Source of the DNA: Ryuthela nishihirai
Lineage: Eukaryota > Arthropoda > Arachnida > Araneae > Heptathelidae
DNA: 64,000 nt
NCBI GenBank assembly: GCA_038380435.1
Contig: JAWZYU010000120.1
Coordinates: forward strand, 372,001-436,000
Reading direction: 5' to 3'
The translations under genes and the position numbers were made by a program. The notes under the pieces are model-generated. The model did not search any database. It had not been told where the DNA came from and saw only the letters and a list, made by a program, of their open reading frames with translations. Of this stretch, positions 38,870 to 51,185 are shown in pieces (within the stretch, counting starts at the first letter, position 1; each line of letters begins with the position of its first letter).

Positions 38870-40483
38870 TCACAAAAAAGAACATGACGACTTTTGTTCT
38901 CGACGACCACCCAAACGACATATACGATATCATTTAAATTTCCTCTTCCTACCTCCATGACTGAAATACGGCTTATTTTTAAAACCTTGAATAATATCAT
39001 CGATTCCCTAGAACAAAACGTGAAAAGTGCTCTCTACATACGTTTCACTTCAACAACAGATTTCATTAACTGTATTCTGATTAAAAATAGTCGTAATAAT
39101 CTGTTGGTGACGTCTGACAATAAAGTTACTGTTTTAACTGTTGTCTGACTTCGGAGTAGTGATACTTCTCGATACTCGCAAAAACGTTCCCTCTGTTTAA
39201 GCTCCCTTTCTCATCATCTCTGCTATCTGTGTGACCGGCAATTACTGAATATTTTAGAAACGAAGATCGTCGAACATATTTAGCACTGGGGATCTCCATC
39301 AAATAACCAAATATAGCCGAACGCGACAGAGTTACGCATTCGAAGTACGAAAAACTTCCCTCACTAGACTCTCTGAAATAAAAAGATATCCTACCTATAG
39401 CATATAGGAGCTATGTATCGCCATAAAAAAGTAACATATATCGGCATAAAAAATTAAAAAATAAATAAAATTACGAGTTACAATAACATTCTTAAATGTG
39501 CCCGCCTTAATAATGAATTGTATAAAACACAGAGATGACGTCATCAACGCGGTTTCGTCTGCTTCCAGAGATAAATCCTATGGTATGCATGTATCGAAAA
39601 AGCATTTCTAATGTGTCATGAACGCCATACAAGAAAAATATATATCGAAAGAAACATTCATATTCCAATATTCATCTCAATACATTTTTTCTCCTGAGGT
39701 CAATCGCAACACGTAGGTCAATGATCACAAAATCGGAAACATTTCCTTAATACCTCTGTAGCAAAATAACAGACTCACCTCAAGAACTTACAATATCATT
39801 TGCATTTGACATCTGTAACACCTACACAAGATATCTCTAATCTTGATTATAAATCTCGTTAAAATTACCCCACCAATCACTCTAAATCGAAATATTTATT
39901 GACATAGTCTACCTTTACCATAAAGAGCATTTTTTTTAAACATTTGAAACACTAGAATCTCACCCGAAATATATTTAATAAAAAATTGTTTATACCCCCT
40001 ACCCCCTTCCACTGTGGATGGTAGTAGTGTAAGACAAACCATCCCGTGGATTTCTCATCACACAGAAAAAATAGCTTGGAATACGAAACTTCCAACTTTT
40101 CACTACGGCTTCGCAATGTTTCGTCTGTACCTCTACGTACCTTACACAAGCATTTTCAATTATCTCTAGAAAATTATTTATTACGTAACAGGTACATCGA
40201 AATATTTCACTTTGCAGATATTCGTTCCACTAAAGTAGCAATATTATGATTAACAAAAGCATTTGTAAAACTTGAATATGCATCTAATATACAAAATGTA
40301 CTGGCAACACGAGGAAAGAGTACTGCTGACGTGTTCTCGGTGTTTTACCTACTTTATTTCTAACCCTTATTCACGTGCCGCACTAATTTTAGTGAATTCA
40401 CTTATATCCGATGCCGCCATTTTTTTTCTCACCAATCTATTTTTAACTTCGAATTTTATAGGACATAACTAACGTTATTTCCC
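38870..40483 (+). repeat. Inverted repeat IR2, left arm
   Basis: Reverse complement of about 45000-47190 with moderate divergence. Matching blocks: ATACGATATCATTTAAAT, CTTCAACAACAGATTTCATT, ACACAGAGATGACGTCATC, TTCTCCTGAGGTCA, and ATGGCGGCAT (opposite strand). It carries the palindrome TGACGTCA at 39536-39543. No conserved ORF. Confidence 0.8.
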
Positions 40484-40682
40484 GCCGTCCATGACCGAAT
40501 GGTTAGCACGATTGGCTACTGATCTAATGGACCTCTGTTCGAGCATCAGGTAAGGCACAGATGTCTGCGTTCTCTTTCTGCTGAGGTCCCTTCATCCTTA
40601 GCATTCCTACTCTGGCGTATTATACTGCCACGCTCATATCAGACCTCTGTGTCAAGCAGCTGCTTGAGTTGGTTTTTATTTA
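40484..40682 (+). mobile_element. SINE-S copy, diverged
   Basis: Head GCCGTCCATGACCGAATGG, B box TGTTCGAGCATC (eroded), and 3' CAAGCAGCTGCTTGAGTTGG followed by TTTTTATTTATT. Confidence 0.88.
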
Positions 40683-40909
40683 TTGCATTATTCCGAACCA
40701 TAAAATAATGCTAAAAATAACGGCGATTACGTATGCATGAATGGATTTCCACTGCTTAATAACCACCCACCAATATTTATTTTTGCTTTCTGGAAGTCTG
40801 CTCGTGTTGCCAACTATTTCATATTTCACTACAAGAATACCTTTTTAATTCATACCTCGGTCAAAGGTACAGTAAAATAAGTTATTATTTATGTTAACTT
40901 TTGAAACAA

Positions 40910-43060
40910 TAGCAAAGGCTCCATAGTAAAATACTACACTGCACCAAAGAAACATTCTGTTCTCCTCAAACCTATTTCCCAACACCGAAATTTTAAATGT
41001 GTCGTAACTAATTATTATTTTCAAAACAAGAAATTCAGCTACAGATTGTCGCACATTAAAAAAAATGAGATCACTTCCTGTTTTTAAATATAAAACTGTT
41101 TTTATAATATTCTGAAATATTTAAATAAAATCTCAATAAGTAAATTATTTTCAATGTTATTAAAATAAATTAACTTTAACTTATCTTAAACCAATGAAAG
41201 GAATTGCTTGTTTAGGCATATTTATTTTCGCTCTTTTTGTTGAAGGCTGTCCAGACAGGCGGTATCTAGGTGGCTTTCACGGTACGCGTTTCTCTATGGT
41301 GTCCAACGAGAAATTCGTAGATCGAGGCTCGGTCTGAATCTCTTACGTATGTCATAGGCAACTTTGTCCTTATGGGTAAAGAACGCTTTTTCCTGTTTTC
41401 CCAAAGGACAACCCTGTGGTTAAATCTAAGGCTTCTATTACACATTTCGCTGTATCGCGAAAACACGGACGTGACGTCATCTCTGGTATATCGAAGTGTT
41501 GCCACCATAATTTCTATAAGATATTTCATAACCAAAGTGTATAAATTAAAACACTTGTAATCCTAATATATTAACTGGTAGTTATTTCTTTTTTTAATTT
41601 TGGTAAATATTTTTATAATATTCTGAAATATTTAAATAAAATCTCAACAAGTAAATTATTTTGAATGTTATTAAAATAAATTAACTTTAACTTATCTGAA
41701 ACCAATGAAAGAAATTGCTTGTTTAGGCATATTTATTTTCGCTCTTTTTGTTGAAGGCTATCCAGACAGGTGGCTTTCACAGTACCCGTTTGCCTGTGGT
41801 GTCCAACTAGAAATTCCTAGATCGAGGCTATCTGTGAATCTCTTACGTATATCATAGGCGACTTTGTCCTTAGGGGTAAAGAACGCTTTTTCCTGTGTTC
41901 ACAAAGGACAACCCTGTGGTTTAATCTAAGGCTTCTATTACACATTTCGCTGTACTGTATATTACCTTCTTCTTAGCTCTGAACAATACGTGTCCGTGTA
42001 GTGGGTAAATTATATTTTTATCGCGAAGTTGACATTTCTTGAGTTCGTTACGTCACCCTATCAGCTCGATATATCTGTTGCGAATATCAAAGGTTGGCTT
42101 CAAAGTTCGTCCACGATAATGGGCAAATAGATCTGAAAGCCTGTACATAAAAAAACTGCCGTTTGATCATTTACGATATAGAAATATTTCTACGCATACT
42201 GTAACGACAAGGCAAAATGAAGAAATCAAAAATTAAGCAAAGAATTTTTTTTCCTCGGACAACCATTATTTCTACAAAATCCGAGTCGAAATGAAAGGGG
42301 TCGTTAGTGTTCGATAGCGACAAATAGCATTTAATATAAAATTTATATTCCATAATCAGAATAATGTGCTGTATAGTAGTTCTCGGTTGAAATTTTATAA
42401 CTCTCACGCTAAAAAGTGGAGAATTAGATTACCTCTACTGTAAATTAATTATTCACTACAAAGTTACTTACCTGAAGGAATTTATAAACGAACCACAAAC
42501 ACTTTATGAATATTATTAAACTTGATTCACCTGATATTTTTTCGAGCAGCAGAATGGTGGTTTAGAGAAGGACATACGGAATACAGTCCGTGTGTGTTTT
42601 TTAATCCCATAGACCTTGCCAATGGTTGCTTATTACAGTGTAATATGTTCCGGGTACGCAAAGCTCCGAAAATCTCAAAAAAAAACTCAAATTATATCAA
42701 TTCTTCGCCATATCCATACGCTAACGCGCAAACGTAGCAGCAACATAGTCGCTTGATATAAACTCATAAACTGACGTTATAATTTATTTTCCTTGCAATA
42801 ATAGGGTAATGACGTCTGACAGAGTGACGTTGAAGAAAGCACTGTTTGCTCACTCACAGGAAGTGAATTTTGATGTTTCGTATTGCGAACACAGGTGTTT
42901 GTTTACTCTTCCGCATTTGTATTTTTCAACATCTTGTTTACGAAAATTACTATGAATTGTGGAAGAGAAATAAAACGCATTTCTTTAAACATAGTGCCTG
43001 TTTCAAGCGTTTTTCGGATTCACGGTGAGTATTATTTCTTCAGGATATTTAATACTTATA
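40910..43060 (-). repeat. Repeat R4, distal inverted copy
   Basis: Opposite in orientation to 23027-25345. Tandem-unit parts at 41060-41960 (two partial units; TGACGTCA at 41472-41479) are followed by the head at 41960-42735, matching 23027-23830 almost throughout. The stretch 42780-43060 matches 26030-26250. The 89-residue frame recurs at 41266-41535. Confidence 0.82.
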
Positions 43061-43375
43061 CCTACAATTAATAATCCTCACTTTATATCAATGAGGTGAG
43101 GTAAGATAAGCTATGACGCTTATTCCTAGTTTCTTCCCGACAAATCGATACGTACAACAAAATATATGTTGGAAAGGTATATAACATACTAAATTATGAA
43201 TAATTACGGTTAATGTTGAAAAAGGTAACCTTGCTCATAACATTGTGACGTTTTGAGCATTTCAATTATTCATAATTTCAGGCTGTTATTTAATTCGGTA
43301 AAAGTTTCACAGGCGATTGAAAGATTTAAGGTCCTAATGAGTGTAAAACGAAATTTCTTCCCTCCCTCGCTTGAG
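43061..43375. other. No recognised feature
   Basis: AT-rich sequence without a supported gene or repeat. Confidence 0.45.
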
Positions 43376-43690
43376 GGGTTCTTTTATGTATGAGCGGCAG
43401 TTTTTCGCACATATAGGACAAAATGGCCACTCCACCACAAGGACTCCATGCAGTCGGCAGTTTTTCGCACATATAGGACAAAATGGCCACTCCACCACAA
43501 GGACTCCATGCAGTCGGCGAAGGAACCCACTGCACCACATCTGTTAACAGAGAGATGACAACCTCAGGTCATGGCCATCTAGCGTCTTATTTAATAGGTG
43601 CAGGGTATATTTCTCCTACACACAGGGTCCATGGCTTTACCTCACAACCGACGGCCTTTATAGAAACAATCGGTGTTCGGCTTGCTAACC
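43376..43690 (-). mobile_element. SINE-G diverged copy with internal 60-bp tandem duplication
   Basis: The SINE-G 3' part is duplicated exactly: 43395-43454 equals 43455-43514 (GGCAGTTTTTCGCACATATA through GGACTCCATGCAGT). The body continues to about 43690 with many substitutions; the head is lost. Confidence 0.82.
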
Positions 43691-44025
43691 GATATAAGGA
43701 TGGGGTGTTTTAATAAATCAAAACTTTGGGTATAGTGGGACTCGACCCTGGGAAACACATATTCCTATCTTGCGGCAATACCTAACCGTCCATCCCCTTC
43801 ACTTTAATGATAGCACTGCCGATCGTATGTCTTTTAGTGGCATTTTTAATAGCAATGCGGAAGAGCGCTTAGTACGAAAGCCGATACTGTTACTACGCGA
43901 CGACGTATATATTTATACGTAACTGTGTGTCTGGACGCTGTCACAGGTGCTACTCGAACCAGAAAAAAAATGCACATCAAGATAAACCATAGCAGTTATT
44001 AGTTCCTTAACGGAAAGAAACTCTG

Positions 44026-44410
44026 CGGAGGCGTGGTGGCTCAGTTGAAAACTGAGCCAGGCGCCACGCGCTCAGTTTGAAAAAACAGCAAGGCTCGTAA
44101 TCTGCAGTTCTCAGGTTCGAGTTCATCTCTGCAAAACTGCTCGCCCTGCTAACGGTCAGCAGGGGAAACCGATAATCTTGGAAAGGCCGCCGTCCGTCGG
44201 ATGGGATCTTAAGCCGTATGCGGGAAAGCCATACCCTGTGCACGTTAAAGAACACGTTGCATGATTTTGACGGGAGGCTATCATGTCTCCCAACAGCTGT
44301 TCCAGTGAGGCACCTCCCCCAACCTTCTCTGAGCCTTCGGTGTCCTCGTGACACGGCCGTTTAGCCCATTGTGTACAAAACAAATTGGCGATCACAGGTA
44401 AAACAACCAA
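44026..44410 (+). mobile_element. SINE-G copy with a foldback in its head
   Basis: The head GCGTGGTGGCTCAGTTG is followed by ACTGAGCCA and GGCGCCACGC, creating a hairpin at 44031-44069 not present in other copies. The remainder (GGCTCGTAATCTGCAGTTCT, body, CGATCACAGGTAAAAC) is normal for the family. Confidence 0.88.
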
Positions 44411-44569
44411 CTCTGAGCGCTATATGATATCATATGCATTTTATTCTATGCAATTCCACTCAGATATTGAAATTGACTCTGTTTACATTTAGAAGCATCC
44501 AGCATACAAAGATGTTTATTCGTATGCTATTTATTCTCTATAATTTGTTTCAGGATGTTACTCAACTTT

Positions 44570-44760
44570 TAATAATAAATAAATAAATACCCTCTCAAGC
44601 AGCTGCTTACAACAGAGGTCTGACAGGAGCCTGTCAGTTTATATGCCATAGCAGGTCTGAGAGGATGGCACGCCCTCAGTAGAAAAACGACACAAAACAG
44701 CCATGCCTTACCCGGGACTCGAACCCAGGTCTCTTAGATCAGTAGCCAAGCGCGGTAACC
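44570..44760 (-). mobile_element. SINE-S copy, slightly 5'-truncated
   Basis: Target-site duplication ACTCAACTTT (44560-44569 and 44761-44770). The minus strand begins GGTTACCGCGCTTGG within the A-box area, has GGGTTCGAGTCCC, and ends with CTTGAGAGGGTATTTATTTA. Confidence 0.93.
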
Positions 44761-45820
44761 ACTCAACTTTAAAAAAAAATAAATCCTTCTTAATAAACAA
44801 TAGGAATAATCTAATTCAATGCACCCAATTCTGTTTCGAATTCTGACACGGTAGATAGGTTCCCGAGAAAACCGTGTAAAAAAATAAACCTTTAAAAAAA
44901 AATACAGTGCATATGAAAAAATAGATATGAAAATCTTTAAGTATTCATTTGATTTTTATTAATTTAAACACATTTTTTATTACATAAGTGTGACTTATCT
45001 CGTATAAAAGTGGAAGTTAAAATAGAGTGGTGACAAAGAAAAATGGCGGCATGAGAAATAAGTCAATTCCTAAAATTAGTTTTTCATGGGAATACGGGTT
45101 AATAATAAAGTAGGAAAAACACCGAGATGACGTCAGCAGTACTGTTTCGTTTGTGTTGCCAGCAGAATTTGTATAATATATTACACTCAGTAAAAGTTTT
45201 AGAAATGCTTTTCTTAATCATAATAATGTTGCTATTTTTGGTCTATTTTTATGTTATGTTTCGATCATCTCAGGTACGTGAGATGCATTTTTATTTTTCT
45301 AGAGAGAATAAAAATGGTTATTTAATGTTTCGGAGAAGTATAGACGAAACATTGTGAAGCCGTAGTAAAAGTTGGAAGTTGTCTACTTTCAGTTTCGCAT
45401 TGCAAGCTTTTTTGAGTTGTCCGTTTGGATGTTTTTTCTCACCCTCGTACGATCCACGGAGGAAGTAACCATTCTGTTGTTTAATATATTTTGGGTGAGA
45501 TTTTAGTCATGTACTGCAATGTGGAACGGCTTTACGTAGGCAGCAACCATTTATACGTTTACGAACCGTTAAAGCTTTGGAACTTATTTATTGAGAGATG
45601 AAATAAACAGTTGCAATTATCTTTCTATAAATAGGAATTGACTACGAAATATTTGTGTTGACACGAAATAGGGTCTTCCTAATTGTAGCTATGGAAATGG
45701 CGTTTTTTGAACTACGTTATTTGCGTTTTTAGATTTAAGAACGATAGGATAATTTTACAAATGCCAAGATGGAAAATAATTATCCGGTGCAATACACTAA
45801 TTATTTTATTAAGAGTAAAA

Positions 45821-46020
45821 CCCATGGCCGAGTGGTTAGCATGCTTGGCTACTGATCTAAGGGACCCGGGTTCGAGCCCCGGGTAAGGCATGGCTGTTTG
45901 TGTCGTTTTTCTGGTGAGGTCCTGCCATCCTCACAGACCTTCTACTACGGCATATAAACTGACAGGCTCCTGTCAGACCTCTGTGGCAAGCAGCTGCTTG
46001 AGGGGGTATTTATTTTTATT
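45821..46020 (+). mobile_element. SINE-S copy
   Basis: Near-consensus: CCATGGCCGAGTGGTTAGC, CGGGTTCGAGCCCCGGG, and the 3' CAGCTGCTTGAGGGGGTATT with a T/A-rich tail. Confidence 0.93.
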
Positions 46021-46466
46021 TTATTAAAACTGAAATCTAAACGTGATTTGAAGTGTCATGTCAACTTTGCGTTTAACATATTTTTTTTTCGCGTGTTAAA
46101 TATTCAGTCATCATTTATGTAAACGGCAACCAACGTTTTCATATTCGATATTTCACGTATGTCGTACAGGTGTGAGAGATATCTAATGCAAATGATATCG
46201 AATAAGATATTTGGCTACTAAGCTATTATGGCAATGTCACCTTTAATTTTGTCCATCAGATAGGTTTTGTGAGTGACCTCAGGAGAAAATATGTTTTGGA
46301 AAATGTATTGAATTGAATAATAAACTGTGATTTCACAATATAGTTTCGTTGTATGGCTTTCACGAGACACTGGAAATGCTTTTCCTCTTCACGTTGCTGA
46401 CGTCATCTCTGTGTTTTCTCCAATTTATTATTAAGGCGCACACATATTTCAATTTGCTTATTTATG

Positions 46467-46685
46467 GCAGCCTTCCCGTGGCCTTAGTGGTTAGTGCGCT
46501 TGGCTACTGATCTAACAGACCTGGGTTCGAGTCCCGGGTAAGGCATGGTTGTGTGTGTGTTGTTTTTCTGCTGAGGTCCTGCCATCCTCTCAGATCTTCT
46601 ACTATGGCATATAAACTGACAGGCTCCTGTCAGACCTCTGTGGCAAGCAGCTGCTTGAGGGGGTATTTAAAAATTTTATTTATTT
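46467..46685 (+). mobile_element. SINE-S copy
   Basis: Target-site duplication TTATTTATG (46458-46466 and 46686-46694). Head CCTTCCCGTGGCCTTAGTGG, B box GGGTTCGAGTCCC, full body. Confidence 0.93.
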
Positions 46686-47594
46686 TTATTTATGACAATA
46701 CGTAGCTCTTACACGGTACACGTTGGATCTTTTTTATTTTAACGAGTCTAGGCAGGGAAAGCTTTCGTTATTCGATTATCTTTGGTTATTTCATGGCGAT
46801 CCCCACTGCTACGTTATGTTCGATAATATTCGTTCCTATAATATTCACCAATTGACTTCGCCCAGGTACGATAAATGGTGAGAAAGGAAGCTTAAAGAGA
46901 GAGAACTTTGTTGCGGATATGGAGAGGTGTCACTTCCTTCGAAGAGTCGGAAAACTATTAAATCAACAATGTTATTGTCAGATGTCAGCAAAGAATAATT
47001 ACGATTACTTTCAAACAGTATACAGTTAATGAAATCTGTTGAAGTCAAACGTACGTAGTAGCGTCAACATTTTTCACGTTTTCTTCTAGGGAATCGAAGA
47101 TTAGTTGTTGTTAGAAAAATAAGCCGTCTTTTAAGTTACGGAGGTAGGAAGATGATATTTTAATGATATCGTATATGTACGGTGACCATACGTCGTTTAT
47201 TTAAGAGGACAGTCCTTTATTTCACTGCTCTGTCCTTTAGATTTATTTTTTTTCTAAAATGGCGATTTTTTCCCTTTTTTTCATGAATTAAAATAGTAAA
47301 TTGAATATTGGCGCGCAGTAGATGGGTTGAAATTTTTAAATATTTCACCGATTAACAGGAATCTTTTAATAACATTTTAAAAAAACGTTGAATTTAGCTT
47401 ATGTATCCCTTGATTTAATGTCCTCACTGAACGAGTATTTTGATTAGCGAAAATGAAAAATCGGAACATTTATAGCATGCATTTATACCAAATGCAATAC
47501 TCATATGAACTGTGTACAGTTTTATGAAATTTTAAAAGAAAAACATGATTTATTAACCCTTCCAGTGTCCAGAACGTATATATCCGTTTTTAGT

Positions 47595-47990
47595 ACAATA
47601 AAAGAAAACGATTTAAAAAAAATAAAAATTTCCATTTTAAATTTTGTTAATAAATATCTTTTAAAAATATATAATTTAAGCTTGATACATAATATTTTCT
47701 TTTTTTATGTGATGCATATTTTATTAAACTAGGACATAAATAATTTGTTAAAGCCATCTGTTTGCCATTTCTTACAAGTTATATAAGGTATTGCCAATTT
47801 GTTAACATTACTCTGATAAAGGAAAACGATTTAAAAACAAAAAAAATGCCATTTTAAATTTTGTTAACATATATCTTATAAAAAATATGTAATTTAAGCT
47901 TGAAAAATAATATTTTATTTCTTTATTTGAACCATATTTTATAAAACTATGACATAAATAATTTGTTAAAGCATATCTGTTTGCCATCTG
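47595..47990. repeat. Two-unit tandem repeat, period about 218 bp
   Basis: GAAAACGATTTAAAAA occurs near 47604 and 47822. It is followed in both by CCATTTTAAATTTTGTTAA, TAATTTAAGCTTGA and GACATAAATAATTTGTTAAA. AT-rich, non-coding. Confidence 0.75.
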
Positions 47991-48344
47991 TCAATCCCGG
48001 TTCTTGGCGAAACAAACTGGGCTATCCAAAAATATTCCATCGTTAATTAGAAATATTTCATATTTATTAACATACAACTCTACGAGGAATCCTAATGTCA
48101 TCCGCAGCATATTTTCGACGCCTGCAATCGAAATCAACGAAATTTGTGCGTGGTGGGTGGCAACGTGCATGGCGCTAATGAAAAAAGAAAAGGCGATGCA
48201 GAAAGCAGACAAAAGGAAAAGGCGATGAGGAATGGAAAAGGTGGCGGGATAGAGTAGCAGGAAAACCGGAAACGAAACACATGCAGTGGAAAAGGACAAA
48301 GTGGGTTCACTTTCTTTTTAATGGTTGCCCTAATAAGGCTATTT

Positions 48345-48556
48345 GCCATCCCATGGCCGAGTGGTTAGCGCGCTGGGCTACTGATCTAAGGGACCTGGGT
48401 TCGAGCCCGGGTAAGGCATGGCTGTTGTGTCGTTTTTCTGCTGAGGTCCTGCCATCCTCTCAGACCTTCTACTATGGCATATAAACTGATAGGGTCCTGT
48501 CAGACCTCTGTGGCAAGCAGCTGCTTGAAGGGGTATTTATTTATTTATTTTATTAT
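48345..48556 (+). mobile_element. SINE-S copy
   Basis: Near-consensus full-length copy: GCCATCCCATGGCCGAGTGG, GGGTTCGAGCCCGGG, CAGCTGCTTGAAGGGGTATT and a TTTA-repeat tail. Confidence 0.93.
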
Positions 48557-50990
48557 GTCATAGAAAATAATACTTCATTTCAGAAGTTCTCTTACCCATT
48601 CATCTTCATTAATCCATAGAACATTACTCAATTAATCATTCACTTTAAAAACATACAATTTACAACAAATTCAAATTTTTTTTGTAGATCTCTCTAAACT
48701 GATTCATTCTACAACTACATTCTTAAAACAGTAATTAGACTAAGACATAGTGAAGATATTATCTCACTCACACAATACCCGTGATTTCTACCACTTCAGA
48801 CAACCATTGACTAAAGTAAATTTCTTTACATTTACTCAAATAGTGGTTGAATTTCATATCAACTTCATTCCATAAACAGTTTTTCGTATATATCACTACC
48901 ACATCAAGCAGCTCCAAAACAACAGAACACTCAATGCTATATTATATTACTACCATTACTATACAACTTTGCTACGTCTGTAATTTCGAGCAAACTAGAA
49001 TGAAAACATTCTTTCAATGACTCGTATCCGATTTCTACAAAATATTCTCACTGAATCCATTACATTCATATCGTACTCTTGTAACTTTCAATCAAAAATG
49101 AACCATAAAACTTTTAAACTTCTCTCAGTTATCTAGAACTAACTAATCCACTCAATTAAAGGTAACGTTGCAATAAGTTGCAATCATACTCCATTTCTGC
49201 CTCGAAAATTATAGTTTTTTTTTTCTTTTTCAGTTAAATTGCATTTTTTATCACACACAAGTTAACTATGCTGTGTATGTCCATGCTTGCCTGCAATATT
49301 CATTAAAATTTATTTTTTCTACAGTTTTCTCTTCCTGTGTGAACAGAGCAATCGTTATTACTAAGTAACACTCTTAAAAAATATCAGTGTGCATGAATTT
49401 ATCTAATATCTGTTACCATTCACACTTAATGACCCATTTCTACCAGTATTTTGTGCATTACACTACTGGATTCCAGTATTTTGTGCATTACACTACTGGA
49501 TTCCAGAATGTTCAGAACAAAACAAACAAGATCAGTACCGAAATTCTGACATTTGGAAACACTACATCAGTTATTCAAAATATGGTTCACAAATCTTCAC
49601 TCATTACCAATGAGACCTTATTATCTAATTTATATCTTTCTATTTCTTATATCTCCTAAAACTTTTCTCTTTCACTATGTATACATACAGCACCACGACT
49701 CATGAAGTGGTGTTTTCAAATTTAGCTTAAAAGAATTTAGATTTCACTAAGGAAATATTTGGTTCAAATATATCCATAACTTCACCAATGTGATGTCCAC
49801 TACAAACAATAATTCCCACCACCATCTTTTCCCTTTTACATTTCCCTAACAGTATTCTTCATACGTCACAGGGTCGTATCTGAGACACAAATACTCATGT
49901 AAAAAGAAAACGAAACAGTTTGGTTTCGTATAAATGTCAAGTGTGAGTATCATTCCCGAATGCACGCAACAAAAATTACTACTGATTGAAACTGCAACAA
50001 TTTTATATTTACATGTAGGTGAGTCGTTGTGCACAGAGGTAACTTCAATCCAAAGAAAGATACATCATTCAAAACTTATAGATTCTATTAAGTGTTTTAG
50101 TATTCCAAAATTTCAATGCTTTGTAGTGTGAAAACCCAAAGAATAATATGAGGTGTACTAATCAATGTATTACCATTCAGTACATATTTTTTTTTCTCAT
50201 TATACATGTTACATTCTACTAAACAACATGTGATCCTACTCGGATGGATTGCAAGAACTATAAACATTTATAAAATAACGAATTAAAAAGAAAAACACTA
50301 GTCTCGGATAAATGTGAACAGTGCACGACCAATGACTACATTACCACACAAGTAGCATTTCTGCTTCGTAACAGACATGTCATATATTTCCAGAATGGTT
50401 TAGAAGACACCCGAAATAATTTCCCTTCTCATATCCTTTCCACTATTCTCAAATCCTCCCACTCCCATTACATTCCATTTCCAACTGCACGAACGCGCGC
50501 ACACACACGCACACATATATATATATGCATGTTGCTCTTTGTGAATAGTTTTCTGTATTTCAAAAATGTAGTTTCATAGAGAACATAACATAAACCAGGA
50601 GAAAAATTACGGTTCTAATTTATCTACTACACTTATAAGAGTAATGTAGGCATGAGAAAACCGTTCACCACGTATGTTAATGACATTTTATTTAACGCTG
50701 TACATATCTTAAAATACGACCCTGAATTAATAGATTCGAAGCGTATCTGTCATGGTGTGTATTTAGAAAAATTTTATATATCATTTTGTTATTTAGTACT
50801 TATATAGAGTGATTGTAATTGGTGGTATGTCGAATTGCAGGAGTGTGCAGTACGCACTGTTTTCAGAAAAGTAACCTTTTGTTTTTGGAACACAGGCCCC
50901 CTTTTTCTTATTCCAATAGAACTACCACATATAAAAATATCAAGCTTTTCATTTAAATTATTCAACAATAATAACACACTGGGAAAAATT
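48557..50990. other. Mostly unique non-coding sequence 5' of histone H1
   Basis: No gene recognised. Contents: a perfect 30-bp tandem duplication at 49443-49504 and a short CA/TA-rich microsatellite near 50496-50528. None of the short open frames resembles a known protein. Confidence 0.5.
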
Positions 50991-51006
50991 TATAAAGTAG
51001 TCTAAG

Positions 51007-51013
51007 AAACACA
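51007..51013 (+). promoter_or_regulatory. Candidate H1 box
   Basis: AAACACA, 173 nt before the H1 start codon, matches the conserved AC-rich element of vertebrate H1 promoters. A 7-mer of this composition can easily occur by chance; no clear TATA box was identified close to the gene. Confidence 0.3.
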
Positions 51014-51185
51014 AATTACAGGTGAGAAACGAACACAACCGAAATTGCATGTTGCAGCTCACTGAGAGGTCCGATTGAGAAGTTTGAGACGTCGCGGAAA
51101 AGCCGCTTTCCTTCCATCATTCTGTTGTGGAAACTAAACTTTACGTGTAACTTTTGTACGGAAGCTCTAAAACGAATTCACAGCA

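Larger units (their letters stand above)
43703..45010 (+). repeat. Direct duplication D1, right copy (LINE-empty)
   Basis: Counterpart of 31610-32340 plus 35969-36640. At 44421-44430 the sequence TATGATATCA runs straight through where LINE D sits in the other copy, showing the pre-insertion state. Confidence 0.85.
45011..47190 (-). repeat. Inverted repeat IR2, right arm
   Basis: Inverted counterpart of 38870-40483, lengthened by two SINE-S insertions. It carries TGACGTCA at 45128-45135 and 46398-46405. The block TTTCGATCATCTCAGGT (45259-45275) reappears at 62264-62280 beside LINE F. Confidence 0.8.
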
